A stretch of DNA of 64,000 bases from assembly GCF_026210795.1 (NCBI RefSeq), contig NC_089431.1:3844001-3908000 (forward strand), in the 5' to 3' direction. How positions within the stretch are numbered: the first letter of the stretch is position 1; the number at the start of each line of letters is the position of its first letter. Below are positions 1 through 12,190 of this stretch, in pieces. The notes below the pieces were generated by a model. The model did not search any database. It was not told where the DNA came from and saw only the letters and a list, made by a program, of their open reading frames with translations. A program made the position numbers and the translations under genes. This DNA is from Rhizophagus irregularis (taxonomy: Eukaryota > Glomeromycota > Glomeromycetes > Glomerales > Glomeraceae).

Positions 1-2058
1 ATTAATAAATGGAATAAAGGAGTTCAATGATCTACTTATATAAAACGCTTTTGAATGAGGTTTCTCGGTAAATTCAGGACCGAGCTTCTTTAATTCTATT
101 GATTTTAATCTTTTTACTTCAGCTTGATTAAAATTTTCATAATCTCCTTGTAAAAATGCCCACGCATAAGTAACTTCAAGAATTTCTTTTGCAGAAGGTC
201 TTTTTAAAGGATCAGAATTCCAACATTTTTTCATTAAATTAGCATAACAAACAGGAGTATCATCTGTGATGTTGGGGGTTTTTCCATCAATAATTTTATA
301 GATAAGTTCCGTATTATGTTCAATATTATCAAAAGGTTTGCAACCCGTCGTAAGTTCCCACATAATCATACCCATACTATATATATCAGAATTCTTTGAA
401 AATGTAACGCCTTGGAATATTTCTGGTGCGATGTAAGGTATTACTCCGTATATTTCATTATTTAATGAAGTACTATTTGCAGGTTGTGATAATCCTAAAT
501 CGCCGATTTTCCACTTACTAGATGATTCAGTTTCTAACAACATATTTCCGCTGTGTAAGTCACGATGTATAAAATTTACCTCATGAATAGTATGAAGCCT
601 GAAAATAAAATAAATTAATGTATATTTTAAATATAAAAGAAAATGATAATTACCATATTTAAAAGATGTATATTTACCCTGCCGAAATTTGCCACAAGAT
701 ATAAAGCTTTTTATTCCAAATGATATCTTTAAAATTTTTTTGTAAATAATCATGTAAATTACCACCTGACGCATATTTCATTATTAACATATAATCTTTA
801 GTTTCAGGTTCTCTCGTAATACCATGATAATTAATTATATGATCAAATTTGTTATAACATTGATAAAGTGACTTTATCTAAAGAAATGTATAGTTAGATT
901 AATAAAAAACTGTAATATTTATATCAAAGTAAATGAATAAGTAATAACTTCATTTACCTCATTTAAAAAATATTTGTCCATATTTTGTGAGTTTAAAAAC
1001 CTTTTTATAGCCACGGGTTTATTTTTTTCTCTAATGCTTAAAAAATCATCATATTGTGAACTAGCATCTAACCAAGTTGCTTTATAAATAATACCAAACC
1101 CTCCCTCAGCTATTTTTTTACAATTTGTAATTTGAGAATATGGTATCCATTCCATTATTGGTTTTGATAAAGCATTCTTAAGTTCATGTTTGATGTCATT
1201 ATACTTATCCAACGGATTACTACAATTTTCATAATCTTTGCGAATATCACTTATACAATTAATAATTTGATCGTTATTATTAATATTTAATCTTGTAGAA
1301 ACAAGAAATTCTTCTATATTTAAGTTTCCACTATTAATACTTGAAGTATCAATAGCTATGTATGTTGTTCTTTTACATTTCTTACATTGAGATTGATTTG
1401 TAATCCCGAAAATAATATTTGTTGTTAAACAATAACTGCATCCTGTGTAAATTATATAACAATGTAAACACCATTTTTGGCATTCGGGTTTAAATTCCAA
1501 CACTTTATCGCACACGACGCATAGATCAGAAGCGTCCCACCATGGTAAATAAAGAATTGGAATAGGTACTTTAGTCAATGCTGATTCTATCCATCCAGAA
1601 GATATTAAATAACAAAAAGAGCATAACGTAAGTTTGATATTATATTTCGAACTTATCATCAATTTTTCGCATAAGTTGCAGTATTTTTCACACTCGATAA
1701 TCTCACTATTAAAAGTGTCGTAGCGTATTAAAGAACATGTTGATGGAATTATTTGTTTAAAATACCATTTTTGTAAACTTGGCGTACCAAATTCTATATT
1801 TTTAATCGATTCATTTTCATATTTAATATTTGTACTTATTTGTATATCTAGGCACTTACTAGGATTATTATCAATAAACTTTTTTATACAATGTTCGCAA
1901 TATTTTTGTTTGAAAAAAGGCGTTTCGGAATATTCAACGTTACAATTACTACATTTATTCTCATTATTAAAAGAAATAAAACAAATAGGTACGTGACTAG
2001 GTTTTAAATTTGGCGTAGGATCAAAAAACAGTTTATCACTGTCTGTATATTTCATCAT
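1..2058 (-). CDS. TKL-type protein kinase with cysteine-pair N-terminus (gene 1, 3' end outside window)
   Basis: Exons read on the minus strand are 2058-958, 877-678 and 598-1 (continuing past the left edge), with GT-AG introns of 80 and 79 nt and continuous phase. Residues about 36-228 carry eight CxxC pairs (36/39, 54/57, 127/130, 146/149, 180/183, 197/200, 207/210, 225/228), suggesting zinc-ribbon-like modules. The kinase domain follows: glycine loop EGGFG at about 318-322, VAIK lysine at about 352, HRDLHSGN in exon 3 with catalytic Asp at about 447, DLG in place of DFG, then APEIF and a KRPSAKE C-lobe motif. The catalytic residues are present, so a cytosolic Ser/Thr or TKL kinase is likely; the substrate is unknown. 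The start is the ATG abutting a T-run/A-run tract. It is a close paralogue of the gene at 9653-11799. The C-terminus is not visible. Confidence 0.9.
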
Positions 2059-2075
2059 TTTTTTTAAAAAAAAAA
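2059..2075 (-). promoter_or_regulatory. T-run/A-run tract abutting gene 1 start
   Basis: On the minus strand a run of ten T is followed by seven A that lead straight into the ATG at 2058. The same arrangement precedes most kinase and BTB starts in this window. It may be a nucleosome-excluding or core-promoter/5' leader element; the role is inferred. Confidence 0.45.
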
Positions 2076-2897
2076 CGAAAACGATTTTATAGTATTCAAG
2101 TCTTGATATACTAGTATGGTATATATATATAAAAAAAAATTTTTTTTAGATCGGAAAATGTAAATTTATTCCATATGGCGTTATGCGGAGTAAATATTAA
2201 CCCGCGATTTCATTTAAGAAATCGTCAAAAAAAAGCACTGGTTGGCCGGAATTATGCGTGAACAGTGCGGTGGCAAATAATGTGTGTCGAATAAGTTTTA
2301 CTCGTCCCTCAGATAAATATAATCAATGAAAACACTGAGGGATATGACGGATGTGACGGATGTGATGTTTTGTCAAATGATTTTTCGATGCATTAAATAT
2401 TACTTAATGATGAATCTCAATTTTAATTTTTTTTTTGTTTAAAATCAATTTAACCTTATAAAAAAATTCGGCCTATATTCGGCCAAAATTAAAATTATTC
2501 GACCTAAATCAGTAATGATCTACTATTCGGTCTTGGCAAAATTTTTGCCGATTGGTCATACGTTTTTGAACAATGGCAAATCAGTAAACTATATTTTTTA
2601 GACTATTTCATCCCTTCCCGGTAATGATCCTTAATTTGCGTCAACTTTATACACACGATTTACTTGGACATATCGCAACGATGTGAAACCATATCTTGAC
2701 CAAGTCTTTATTATAAGATCCACGATAACATTTCGACTTGGTCACGAGATGAAATTAAGTCTAAACGTCACATGTTTAATGAATTAAAATTTGTAACCTT
2801 ATATATAAATCTATTCCGTGTTTTTATATTCCATGTTAATAGAAATTACGGATAAAATTTTTTATAAAATCGGAAGCCTGAACCTTGTTATCTAGAT

Positions 2898-3061
2898 TAG
2901 TGGAATCGATAATCGAATCAAAATCGAATCTCATTTGTTGAAGAGAAAATATTGAAATTAAGCAAAAAAATTAATTTAGCATTACATCTAAAATTTAAGT
3001 GCATGATTTAAAATATTTTTAAAAAAATCTATAAAGATTCGATAATCGATTCCCATCCCTA
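2898..3061. mobile_element. hAT-like miniature transposon (164 bp)
   Basis: The ends are inverted repeats: left TAGTGGAATCGATAATCGAA, right the reverse complement of TAGGGATGGGAATCGATTAT. The flanks are near-identical 8-mers, ATCTAGAT (2890-2897) and ATCCAGAT (3062-3069), as expected for an 8-bp target duplication with one later change. Ends of form YAGNG plus an 8-bp duplication fit the hAT superfamily. There is no transposase. It belongs to the same family as 40212-40437. Confidence 0.7.
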
Positions 3062-3359
3062 ATCCAGATTAAACCTTGGAACATTTTCATAGTGAAATAA
3101 ATATGTCATTTTTAAATTTTAACTGGTAAAAAAAATAACTAGTTGATGCAAAACAATGAAAATTTTTCTATTGCAATATTAATTATAATTTACGTGATTT
3201 TCTGATTGCATTTTCTTTTAATTTATATTTGGTCTTAAAAGGTTCATTGTTACAGAATATAAGAGAATAAATCAAAATCTGCACTTTATGAATAAAGTAA
3301 TAAATTTTTTTTCCATTTTTGTCAGTCTATAAAAAATTAAACAAGTATCTGCAATAAGA

Positions 3360-3475
3360 TGTTGTGCGTCAGCTGTCGGTTGACAGCTGAAGTGGGGCTG
3401 GCCTAGAATGCCGGTCAGAACACTTAAGGCGTTATAATATTGGGCAACGAAACGAACGGTATCTGACACACAACA
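3360..3475. mobile_element. Small inverted-repeat element (TGTTGTGYGTCAG ends)
   Basis: Left end TGTTGTGCGTCAG and right end CTGACACACAACA are inverted repeats with one mismatch over 13 nt. The 116-bp interior is richer in G+C than its surroundings. A partial AATAAG match occurs near both ends but does not abut cleanly, so the superfamily is undetermined. Confidence 0.5.
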
Positions 3476-3664
3476 TAAATAAGGCGCATGCGCAGCTCTG
3501 AAGATAAATTATTTTAAATTGCCTGAATTATTTATTTACATATAATTTTACGTAATAATAGTCTTATCATTCGATTGAAGGATAGAAAATGATTTGAGGA
3601 ACCTGTATTTATGTTATATTGTTGATTCCATCTACAAATATAAATAAAGCAGACATAAAATAAT

Positions 3665-3848
3665 CCCTACAAAAAATTTTATCAGTTATTTCTGTAAAAA
3701 CTCCGTAAATGAGCCTTTCACGGATCCATTCACGGAAAATGTAAATAATTCGATAAATTCCGTGATACAAGGTTATTAATTCTGGAAATATGAGCCTTTT
3801 ACGGAAAAAAGACGAAATATAAAAAACAGATTGACTTTTTTTACAGGG
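3665..3848. mobile_element. Miniature inverted-repeat element, CCCTRYAAAAAA family
   Basis: It begins CCCTACAAAAAATTTTATC and ends in TTTTTTTACAGGG, an imperfect inverted repeat, flanked by AATAAT on both sides (3659-3664, 3849-3854), a possible target duplication. The interior has repeated ACGGA words. Related copies or fragments lie at 7305-7408 and 12075-12190 (reversed). Confidence 0.55.
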
Positions 3849-4201
3849 AATAATATATTATTTATTATTGTTTAACAAAATGTATGTATGTGGAAAAATT
3901 ATGTTGTTTTTTTTTTAAAAAAGAATTCGAAATAGTTTATACGGATTAAGTTTTAGTTTGTAAAAAATATTTATTTATAAAATGAGAAAGAAAAAAGAAA
4001 ACCGTTGCATATTTGATCATGCATGACAACTGTTCGATAATCAGTCCAAAAATGTTGTACAATTTCTGCCGTAGGTACCAATGCTATTATTGGTTGAAAT
4101 TTCGTGGATTATTTTTATTTTTCAAAGGAATTCTATCAAAGAATTTTAGAATTCTATCAAATGCTTGCTTACGTGATCATGAATACGATTTGTTTTTATG
4201 T

Positions 4202-4266
4202 TGATCACTTGATGATCGGAATGTCGATCATCAAGTGATTTTGGCCAAAGTGATCGACATTCTGAT
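4202..4266. repeat. Hairpin sequence with two alternative pairings
   Basis: TCACTTGATGATC and GATCATCAAGTGA are perfect 13-bp arms. An overlapping pairing joins GATCGGAATGTCGATCA with TGATCGACATTCTGATC (one mismatch). A related hairpin is at 40447-40530, so this is likely a dispersed palindromic element. Confidence 0.6.
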
Positions 4267-4379
4267 CCCACATGCTTATAATTCATAGAAAAAGCACAGA
4301 GAAATTTTGAAGTTCACGGCAGTTCAGAAAAAATTTGAAAAGTTCGGTCATAAAATTATGGTTTCCAAACGTTTCACCA

Positions 4380-5384
4380 AATTATTTTGTATTACGTTGT
4401 AAGAATTATTGTAAAAGGAAAAATCTACATGACGTAAACTTAAACTTGACTTTACGTATTAGTAAATACAATGAAACATTTACGTAAAATATTAATTGTT
4501 TATTGATTTGATTTTTTTCTTAAAAAAAAAAAAGGATTTTCTTTCGTTTTTAGAAAACTTTCTAGCATATCTTGTGACGAAATTCAACGATAAGAAACTT
4601 TTTTCGAAGAAAAATAGAAAATTCTATATATTCATTCTTTCAGATGCTCCTTATAGTAATAATTAATCTAGCACTAGTTTGAAATTTTTCTGAAAAGAAT
4701 TATGATGCGGCATAATCTGATGAAAATGACATCCACTGTAGGACAGTTCACAATGTGACTTGCATTAATAACTTCTTTTGTGTCGCTAAAACAATTATGT
4801 TAAATTATTGCAAATTTGTCTTTTCGGGTTCCTCTTTATTCATAAATTCATTAATTACGAAATTCTTTTATGAGAATACATTGTAAAAAAAATCATCGCC
4901 TATAAAGATAAAAACATAATCCTAATAAACATCTTTAATTTCAATTAGCAAAACTAAGTGTTAGTCGTCAGGATAATTTTCTCAGACGTTCATTTAATAA
5001 TAAATCAATATAAAATTTGTTAAATAGTATGCTTACAAGAAGATACGTGTTAAATTCACGAGGATATATGAAAACAATGATGATCATGCGGAATAAATTA
5101 TTGTAAATATTCAATTTTCACGTGTTAATAAAATGTACTAAAAAGGAAAATTATATGGAAGCATCTTCTTTTCGTTGATTTTTTAATTTTTATTAATAGC
5201 TGTACGCATGGAATTTTTAATAGTTAGAAAAATAGGGCTGACTTTTATTATCATATGGTTCTGTGCTTTATAATTTTAATAATACCTTTTTTGATTGATC
5301 GATTAAACGATTTTGGGGTTTTTAAAAAATTAACCTAACATGTACAGTATATCCAGATCAACTGATTTCTTGAAGAATAGTTTC
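4380..5384. repeat. Diverged duplicate of 14040-15060
   Basis: Collinear blocks shared with 14040-15060 include GGAATTATTGTAAAAGGAAA-like words, GATTTTCTTTCGTTTTT, AATGTGACTT...TTAATAACT and an ATTAACCYAACA..TACAGTATATCC block at the end. Weaker matches occur at 17290-17540 and 22990-23110. It is part of the segmental duplication that also holds kinase genes 1 and 2. Confidence 0.6.
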
Positions 5385-6249
5385 TCACATGACATGATTT
5401 TTTAGGTTATCAGTTAGTTTACTATCAGGGTGTAAATTTAAAAAAATTTTCAATAAATCCTTGTATAATTCCTTTGGTAAAATTTTCTTATAAGGTAATA
5501 CTACTTCAGAAAATTCTCTAGAAGTTATATTACTAAATTTAATAAAATGAATGAGTTGTCGTAAAGTATTCTTTAATACATTGAAATTTTCTTTTGAAAA
5601 GGTTGCAGGATTAGAAGGAAGTTCAAGATTCTGAGCAAGTCCCCATTTAATCACATATTTCCAAACTTGAATTTCGCTCATTTGAAGGTTATTATTTTGA
5701 ACAATTGAAATTAAAAGTTTTTCCGGAATTGAATTGATTTAAGAATCTTATCTGGTCCCTTTGAAATTAAGTCAGTGCAATAATTTTGAAAGAATCATTT
5801 TCAAAACTTGTTTGATATACGAGATTAAAATTTTATTCCATCCAATTTTTATTATTTTTAATTATATAAAGTTGTAAATAACTGACTAATTCTTGAAGAT
5901 TAGCTCATTACGGCAATCAAGATTTTAATAATATCTGAAGTGTCACATTCTTTATATTATAAAATAATAACCTTATTTAATGTATTACATACCTTAAAAT
6001 TATTTGAAAAATTTCAGGTAAGATATTTGGTAATTTAATATGTACCAAAATTTCATCATTTTTCTTTTATTTGTTGACAAAATTCTTCGTAAATAATTAG
6101 AACGGTAGTTTAGAATGACCATGTGAGCACGGAATACTTTTACGTAAGGGTCATTGCCAACTTCGATAGTAATATAATAATATTCATCATCATCCAAAAT
6201 TTTGAGTAAATTTTGTGATAATTTTGATAAAAAATTTATCATCATCCAT
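5385..6249 (-). pseudogene. Broken BTB-BACK gene lacking the TLDc domain
   Basis: Compared with the locus at 59965-61428, the BTB start is at 6249 but an extra T in the T-run near 6232-6240 shifts the frame. The reading then continues as NFLSKLSQNLL and ITIEVGNDPYVKVFRAH (BTB fold) until one A is missing from an A-run near 6059-6063. A plausible donor lies after 5993. The BACK half is decayed near 5700-5900 and readable again at 5681-5385 (MSEIQVWKYVIKWG, NLHPDSKL), where a stop precedes the position of TLDc. No TLDc sequence is seen downstream. The family acts as BTB adaptors, often for cullin-3; this copy is probably dead. Confidence 0.8.
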
Positions 6250-6258
6250 TATAATTAA

Positions 6259-6278
6259 TTTTTTTTTAAAAAAAAAAA
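6259..6278 (-). promoter_or_regulatory. T-run/A-run tract upstream of the BTB pseudogene
   Basis: On the minus strand T11 is followed by A9, about 10 nt before the ancestral ATG at 6249. It is the same architecture as at the kinase genes. Confidence 0.4.
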
Positions 6279-6664
6279 TAAAGAAATTCTATTTCTGCAG
6301 ATCTGCCGCTGTGGGAACGAATTTTTTAGTCGTAAAAAAGTTTGAAATGGAACCTTATTTATTTAGGATTTTATGATGATCCATCCATAATCAGCAGAAG
6401 CAATGAGACTTTATATTACTGCGGATTTACGTGCCTTAGAATGAGAACGATTCGGGTCGGTTACTGAAAGTAATCAAAGAACTGAACGCGATATAATTAA
6501 TTTTTAACCAAAAAATATACAAATGGCGGATCTATCAAATATTTAGTTTACGAAAGTAGGCATTCAACAGTTTTAATAATTGCACTGACGTGACTGGAAA
6601 GAGGACAGATAAAATATTAACGTTGTTATTTTATTTTCTTTGGTAGCCAGACTTAAACTAGAAG

Positions 6665-6740
6665 CAGTTCCTTCTATAGATAATGTCAGCCATAATTTAT
6701 ATGCTGACTGGCATTATTGTAATTCCGGCCCTGAAAATAT
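6665..6740. mobile_element. Fragment of the AGGACCC transposon family
   Basis: The core GATAATGTCAGCC, then GCTGAC, then TTGTAATTCCGGCCCTGAAA, matches the interior of the complete element at 35726-35938. The terminal AGGACCC repeats are missing. Similar core pieces occur near 13995-14055 and 35165-35230. Confidence 0.5.
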
Positions 6741-7304
6741 ACGTATGGGTCGTATGGTTAATATGTTAAATTTTCAATATCACTGAATTAAGGCGATCAT
6801 TAGTATAAATTAACTCTTAATAAAAAAGTACTTTATTTTACTCATGTAAAATATGGTGATACCCAATCATTAAAATTGATTTTGTTTATTAAATTTCTAT
6901 TTGAATTTTTTTTTCACTCCAAAAACAAAGTCAAGGAGAATTTGGTATTAACATTTATATTACATCTTTTTTAAGAACACATTGATGAGAGAAACTATAA
7001 TAAAAAAATTTATTTTGCTTATTTTTGGACAAATTAAAAACACGGAATTTTACGTAATTAAATTTCGTCATGTATTACTTTCAAATTATTCATGAATGAT
7101 AATTGTTTGCTTATACACCACAAGTATTTCACATTTGTTTATGCATATTTAATTCCTCCTAAAGAATTCGAATGGACGATGAGAAAAAATGCGATAAAGC
7201 TACTGATTTCAAAATCAAGCAAAAAAATAAAAATAAAGTAAAATTGAAGGAAATATAGAATATTCCATATAGAATATTCCTTTATTCTGAATTATTCATA
7301 TATA

Positions 7305-7408
7305 CTTTATAAAAATATTATCCATAATTTCTGTAAAAACTCCGTGAATATGATACATTTATGGAAATAACACGGAATAAAAAACATGGAACAAATTTTT
7401 TTATAAGG
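7305..7408. mobile_element. Degenerate CCCTRYAAAAAA-family element
   Basis: The left CTTTATAAAAATATTATCC and right AAATTTTTTTATAAGG are imperfect inverted repeats. The interior TTTCTGTAAAAACTCCGT block is shared with 3665-3848. Confidence 0.4.
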
Positions 7409-9652
7409 ATGACGAATGACGATTTAAAATTTAAATTATTTATTGTGGCTGTATCATTAAAGGTTATTCGGTGAATTCTTATTTAGAAAGATTGATGTAA
7501 AAATATCAATCAGCTTAAAATAGAGTCTAGATCCGTTAATCCGGATACCAGATTTGAGTTTATCCGTTCAATCAATCTGAATAAACGGAGAATTTTCCGG
7601 ATTTATCCGGATATCTGCAGAATGTCGAATCTATTTAAATATATGATTTTTAATTAATAATAAGAACAAAAAACACTTATATAAATCAGGTATGACATAC
7701 CCACATATACCTCTGGTGATACAAAAGTGAACTTAGTATAAATTTTATTACCAAGAAAAAACTCTTCGATCAATTAATACACTCGTTTGAAAAAGAAATA
7801 TAATACAAATAAAAAAAAATGAAATTAATGTTACTCCTTCCTCGGTTCTTCAAGAATGTCAATGAGAACGTAACCGTCGTAACCTTTTATTATCAGATGA
7901 TTAAGCTCATGTGATGATTAACATGAAAACATTTTAGTAAGATAATGGATTTGTTTTTTTTCATAAAAAAATTAATTTTCGTTTTTTTTTTAAGTGAAAA
8001 ACAGCTGATTTTTTTTTAATCAAAAAAAAATTAGACGCGTTTTTTATATTAAAAAAAATACATTACATTTAATAAAAACCTTTTTATCTATAAAAAAAAA
8101 AATGCTAATTGCATTTTTATATTAAAAAGATGCGTTTTGTTAACTATAATAATAAAATAACAACTTACAGTTTTTTAATATCAGTTGTCAGTTTTTTTAA
8201 TATAGAGAACCAATTTTTATTTTTTTATTAAAAAATTTGCCGGGTTGTCTAATAGCCAAAATTAACGCCGATCCTAAAAAACGTCATTTATTACTTTAAA
8301 CATTTCTTTATATCTTTTTTTTTTTTGATAATTTTTATAAAGAAAAACTTAGATTGGTGAATAGTTTAACCAATAAGTCAACGTGTGTATTAAAGGTGGA
8401 AATGTGGATAAATTGTTTTTTGGCCCATTTTTGTATTTCAGATTGGCAACGCAATTGCATCAATGAAAGAGCGATAATTTCAATCAAATCGTGTGGTTTG
8501 CATCACATGCATTTTTTTTTTTTAGCGTAGATATCGGATAAACTCTAGCTTAATAATATTTATTCATACACCATGCAGATGTCTTTTATCGCAGAAGATA
8601 ATATAACTAATGATCGAGAACATTACATTACGACTAAATAAAAATACTAATTAATAATCATAATCGTCAAGACTTGAACAAAATATTTAGCCATCAGGTA
8701 TTAGTGTGATTTTTTTTTATATTAACAGATGAATATTTTTTGTGTACTTTATTTGAGATATTTCAGATTTTAAATAATGTTTTTCCCGAGAATTTAGTTT
8801 TATTAGATCAATAAATAAATGTTCCTTTATAGTTCTTTATTTATTTATTTATTTTACAATTTGAAATAATTCGTATTCTTCTAAAACAAACTTGCAAATT
8901 CTAAAGTTCTACCACATTATCTTCATTTAGAATATTTGATTTGGAATCACGGCGATCATATATTATACCCATGAACGCAATAAAAGAAACTCGTTAATTA
9001 TAACTGTGAAGTTCCTCTAATTTATTTCATATCTATAATCTATACAGTGATTACTGCTAAGTACTGTTAACAAATACATGCATAAAGATTACATAATGTT
9101 ACATACAGTACATTAGGTACAAAGGCGATTATGCATTTTTTTTTTCTTGGCAAAATTACATTAAAATATTAATAAAATTTAATAAAATTTAATAAAACAA
9201 GCAAGTACCGAATTAAATTAACGTCCTTACCTAACAATAGAACCAACCGTTCTTAATAAATTAAAATTATGATTTTTGAGTTCTTTTAATTTGTAAAATA
9301 TAATATAACCATTAAAAAACTTAGAAAAATTTTTAGTTGCATTTAAATACTAGGAACCTTAACAAGATGTCATATAATGTTTGGTGATTGATAACGGAAT
9401 GTGGCGTTAATATTTATGAGAGTATCCAGAAAGGAAAACGCCGATAGAATATTTTACTTAAATAACGCCCAACTGCATTATAAACATAGCACAGTCCGGT
9501 TTGGTCCGATTGACATATTTGGATACTAATTATTTTAATTCATGATTCGTCGACCATATAAAAAACCACTTCAATTAAGATGCGTTGGTTATGATATATT
9601 TACGAAAAGGAGGTACTCATTTTATGTCACTGAATGAATTTATGAATTTATG

Positions 9653-11799
9653 TCAAAATCGTATTCTTTCGTGATATATACTAAAAATAATGGTCCATTT
9701 ATTATTGATTTTAAATGATGTACGATAGTAATATACATAATACGCACCTGGTGTACTTATCAAAGATGAGCTATTAAATGAAATAAAGGAGTTCAATGAT
9801 CTACTTGTATAAAATGCTTGTGAATGAGTTTTCTCGATAAAATCAGGACCGAGCTCCTTTAGTTCTATTGATTTTAATCTTTTTATTTCAGCTTGATTGA
9901 ACTTTTCACAATCCTTTTGTAAAAATGTCCACGCATAAGTAATGTCAAGTATTTCTTTTGCAGAAGGTCTTTTTGAAGGATCAGAATTCCAACATTTACT
10001 CATTAAATTAGCATAACAATCAGGAGTATCATCTGTAATTTTAGGCTTTTTTCCATCAATAATTCTATAGATAAGTTCCGTATTATGTTCAATATTATCA
10101 AAAGGTTTGCAACCCGTCGTAAGTTCCCACATAATCATACCCATACTATATATATCAGAATTCTTTGAAAATGCTTTACCCTGAAATATTTCTGGTGCGA
10201 TATAGGGTATTACTCCGTATATTTCATTATTTAATGAAGTACTATTGGCAGGTTGTGATAATCCTAAATCACCAATTTTCCACTTTCCAGATGATTCAGT
10301 TTCTAACAATATATTTCCACTGTGAAAATCTCGATGTATAAAATTTACCTCATGAATAGTATGAAGTCTAAGAAAAAAAAAATTAAAAATATGTAAGAAA
10401 ATAATATAGCTATATTATAAAAATTGTATATTCACCCAGCTGAAATTTGCCATAATATATAAAGCTTATTATTCCAAGTAACATCCTTAAAATTTTTTTT
10501 TAAGTAATCATGTAAATTACCACCGTACGCATATTTCATTATTAACATATAATCATTCGTTTTAAGATCTCTTGTAATACCATAATATCTAATTATATGG
10601 TCAAATTTATTATAGCACTGGTAAAGTGATTTTAGCTAAAGAAACCTTTATAGTTAGATCAATCAAAATGCGTAATATTATCGAAGTAAAGGAATAAATA
10701 ATACCTCATCTAGAAAATATTTGTCCATATCTTTTGAGTTTAAAAACCTTTTTATAGCCACGGTTTTATCTTTTTCTCTAATGCTTAAAAAATCATCATA
10801 TCGAGAGCTAGCATCTAACCAAATTGCTTTATAAATAATACCAAACCCTCCTTCAGCTATTTTTTCACAATTTGTAATTTGAGAATATGGTATCCATTCC
10901 ATTATTGGTTTTGATAAAGCATTCTTAAGATCACGTTTGATGTCACTATACTTATCCAACGGATTACAATTTTCATAATCTTTGTTAACATTATTTATGC
11001 AGTCAATAATCTGATCGTTATTATTAATATTTAATCTTGTAGAAACAAGAAATTCTTCTATATATAAGTTTCCGCTATTAATACTTGAAGTATCAATAGC
11101 TATGCATGTTATTCTTTTACATTTCTTACATTGAGATTGGTTTGTAATTCCAAAAATAATATTGGTTGTTAAACAATATCTACATCCTGTGTAAATTATA
11201 TAGCAGTGTAAACACCATCTTTGACATTCAGGTATAAATTTTAACACTTTATCACATAAAATACATCTTTCGACAGCATCCCACCATGGTAAATAAAGAA
11301 TTGGAATAAGTACTTTGGTCAACGCTGATTTTATCCACCCAGAAGATATTAAATAACAAGAACTACATAACGTAAGTTTGATATTATATTTCGAACTTAT
11401 CATCAATTTTTCACATAAGTTACAGTTTTTTTCGCACTCAATTATCTCGCTATTAAAGGAATCGTAATTTAGTAAAGAATATGTCGATGGAATTATTTGT
11501 TTAAAATACCATTTTTGTCTACTTAACGTACTAAGTTCTACATTTTTAGTCGCTTTACGTTTATTATTTGTATTTATTTGTACTATATCAAAGTACTCAA
11601 TAGGTTTATTAGTAAACTTTTTCATACAAATTTTGCAATATTTTTGTTTAAAATAAAATGTCTCAGAATATTCAAAGTTACAATTATTACATATGTTCTC
11701 ATTATTAAAAGGAATGAAAAAAATAGGTCCGCGATCAGATTTTAATCTTGGCGTAGGATTAAATGAATCAGATGATTTATCATCATCTGTAGATTTCAT
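9653..11799 (-). CDS. TKL-type protein kinase with cysteine-pair N-terminus (gene 2)
   Basis: Exons on the minus strand are 11799-10705, 10635-10436 and 10367-9653, with GT-AG introns of 69 and 68 nt at the same positions and phases as gene 1; exon 2 is 200 nt in both. The product is about 669 aa. The N-terminus has CxxC pairs spaced as in gene 1. The kinase domain has AEGGFGIIYK, VAIKRF, HRDFHSGN, GDLGLSQP (DLG for DFG), APEIF and KRPSAKE. All catalytic residues are present. The last ~40 residues after about SSLISTPG are low-complexity and tyrosine-rich, and CAG|GTGCGT near 9748 could be a splice donor, so the true C-terminus may be spliced elsewhere. A fungal signalling kinase is inferred; its substrate is unknown. 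Confidence 0.88.
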
Positions 11800-11820
11800 T
11801 TTTTTTTTAAAAAAAAAAAA
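11800..11820 (-). promoter_or_regulatory. T-run/A-run tract abutting gene 2 start
   Basis: On the minus strand T12 is followed by A9 and immediately by the ATG at 11799. It is conserved with the gene 1 position although flanking intergenic DNA has diverged. Confidence 0.45.
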
Positions 11821-12074
11821 GAAAGAAACGAAACGGTTTTATAGCATTTTAAAACGGATATTCCGAATGCGGTTGAGAAAAGAGATTCAATCAGTATAAT
11901 TTAAAAATTTTTTTTTATATATCAATATTAATACATATATGGTAAAAAAAATCAGGCAACCCTAGAAATCTAAACTTTAAACTGGTATAAAAGTAAATAT
12001 TTGATTATTTCTAAATTAAAATTTATATATGTGTTTATTATATGTATATACTACATAATGCACTAATTCCATCT

Positions 12075-12190
12075 TTTTTCCGTAAAAGGCTGAATTAATA
12101 ACCTTGTATAACGGCCAAATTGTTTACATTTTCCGTGAATAGCATTTTTACGGAGTTTTTATAGAAATAACGGATAAAATTTTTATATGG
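12075..12190. mobile_element. CCCTRYAAAAAA-family element, reversed copy
   Basis: Reverse complement of part of the 3665-3848 element: shared words include TTTTACGGAGTTTTTATAGA, ATAACGGATAAAATTTTTAT and CATTTTCCGTGAAT. The ends are degenerate. Confidence 0.45.

Larger units (their letters stand above)
2076..5384. other. Intergenic stretch, no gene seen
   Basis: No coding region is supported. The stretch holds three miniature transposons (2898-3061, 3360-3475, 3665-3848), a three-fold GATGTGACG-like tandem near 2343-2368, a hairpin at 4202-4266 and a diffuse repeat that recurs near 14-15 kb. The short open frames near 3272-3469 and 4013-4204 lie in or beside repeats and show no family resemblance. 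Confidence 0.6.
6279..9652. other. Intergenic stretch, no gene seen
   Basis: AT-rich with many homopolymers. Recognisable content is transposon fragments at 6665-6740 and 7305-7408, repeated ATCCG words at 7525-7605 that recall 61750-61990, and a TTTA microsatellite near 8838-8855. No open frame with coding character was found. Confidence 0.6.

Noticed and set aside
2086-2150. Possible TATA-type promoter for gene 1
   Set aside because: TATATATATA words are common by chance in this AT-rich DNA and their spacing is not shared with gene 2.
7525-7605. Possible transposon with ATCCGGATA repeats and TAGAGTCTAG end
   Set aside because: The inverted ends and flanking 8-mers match only partly, so no boundary can be supported; noted in the intergenic entry.
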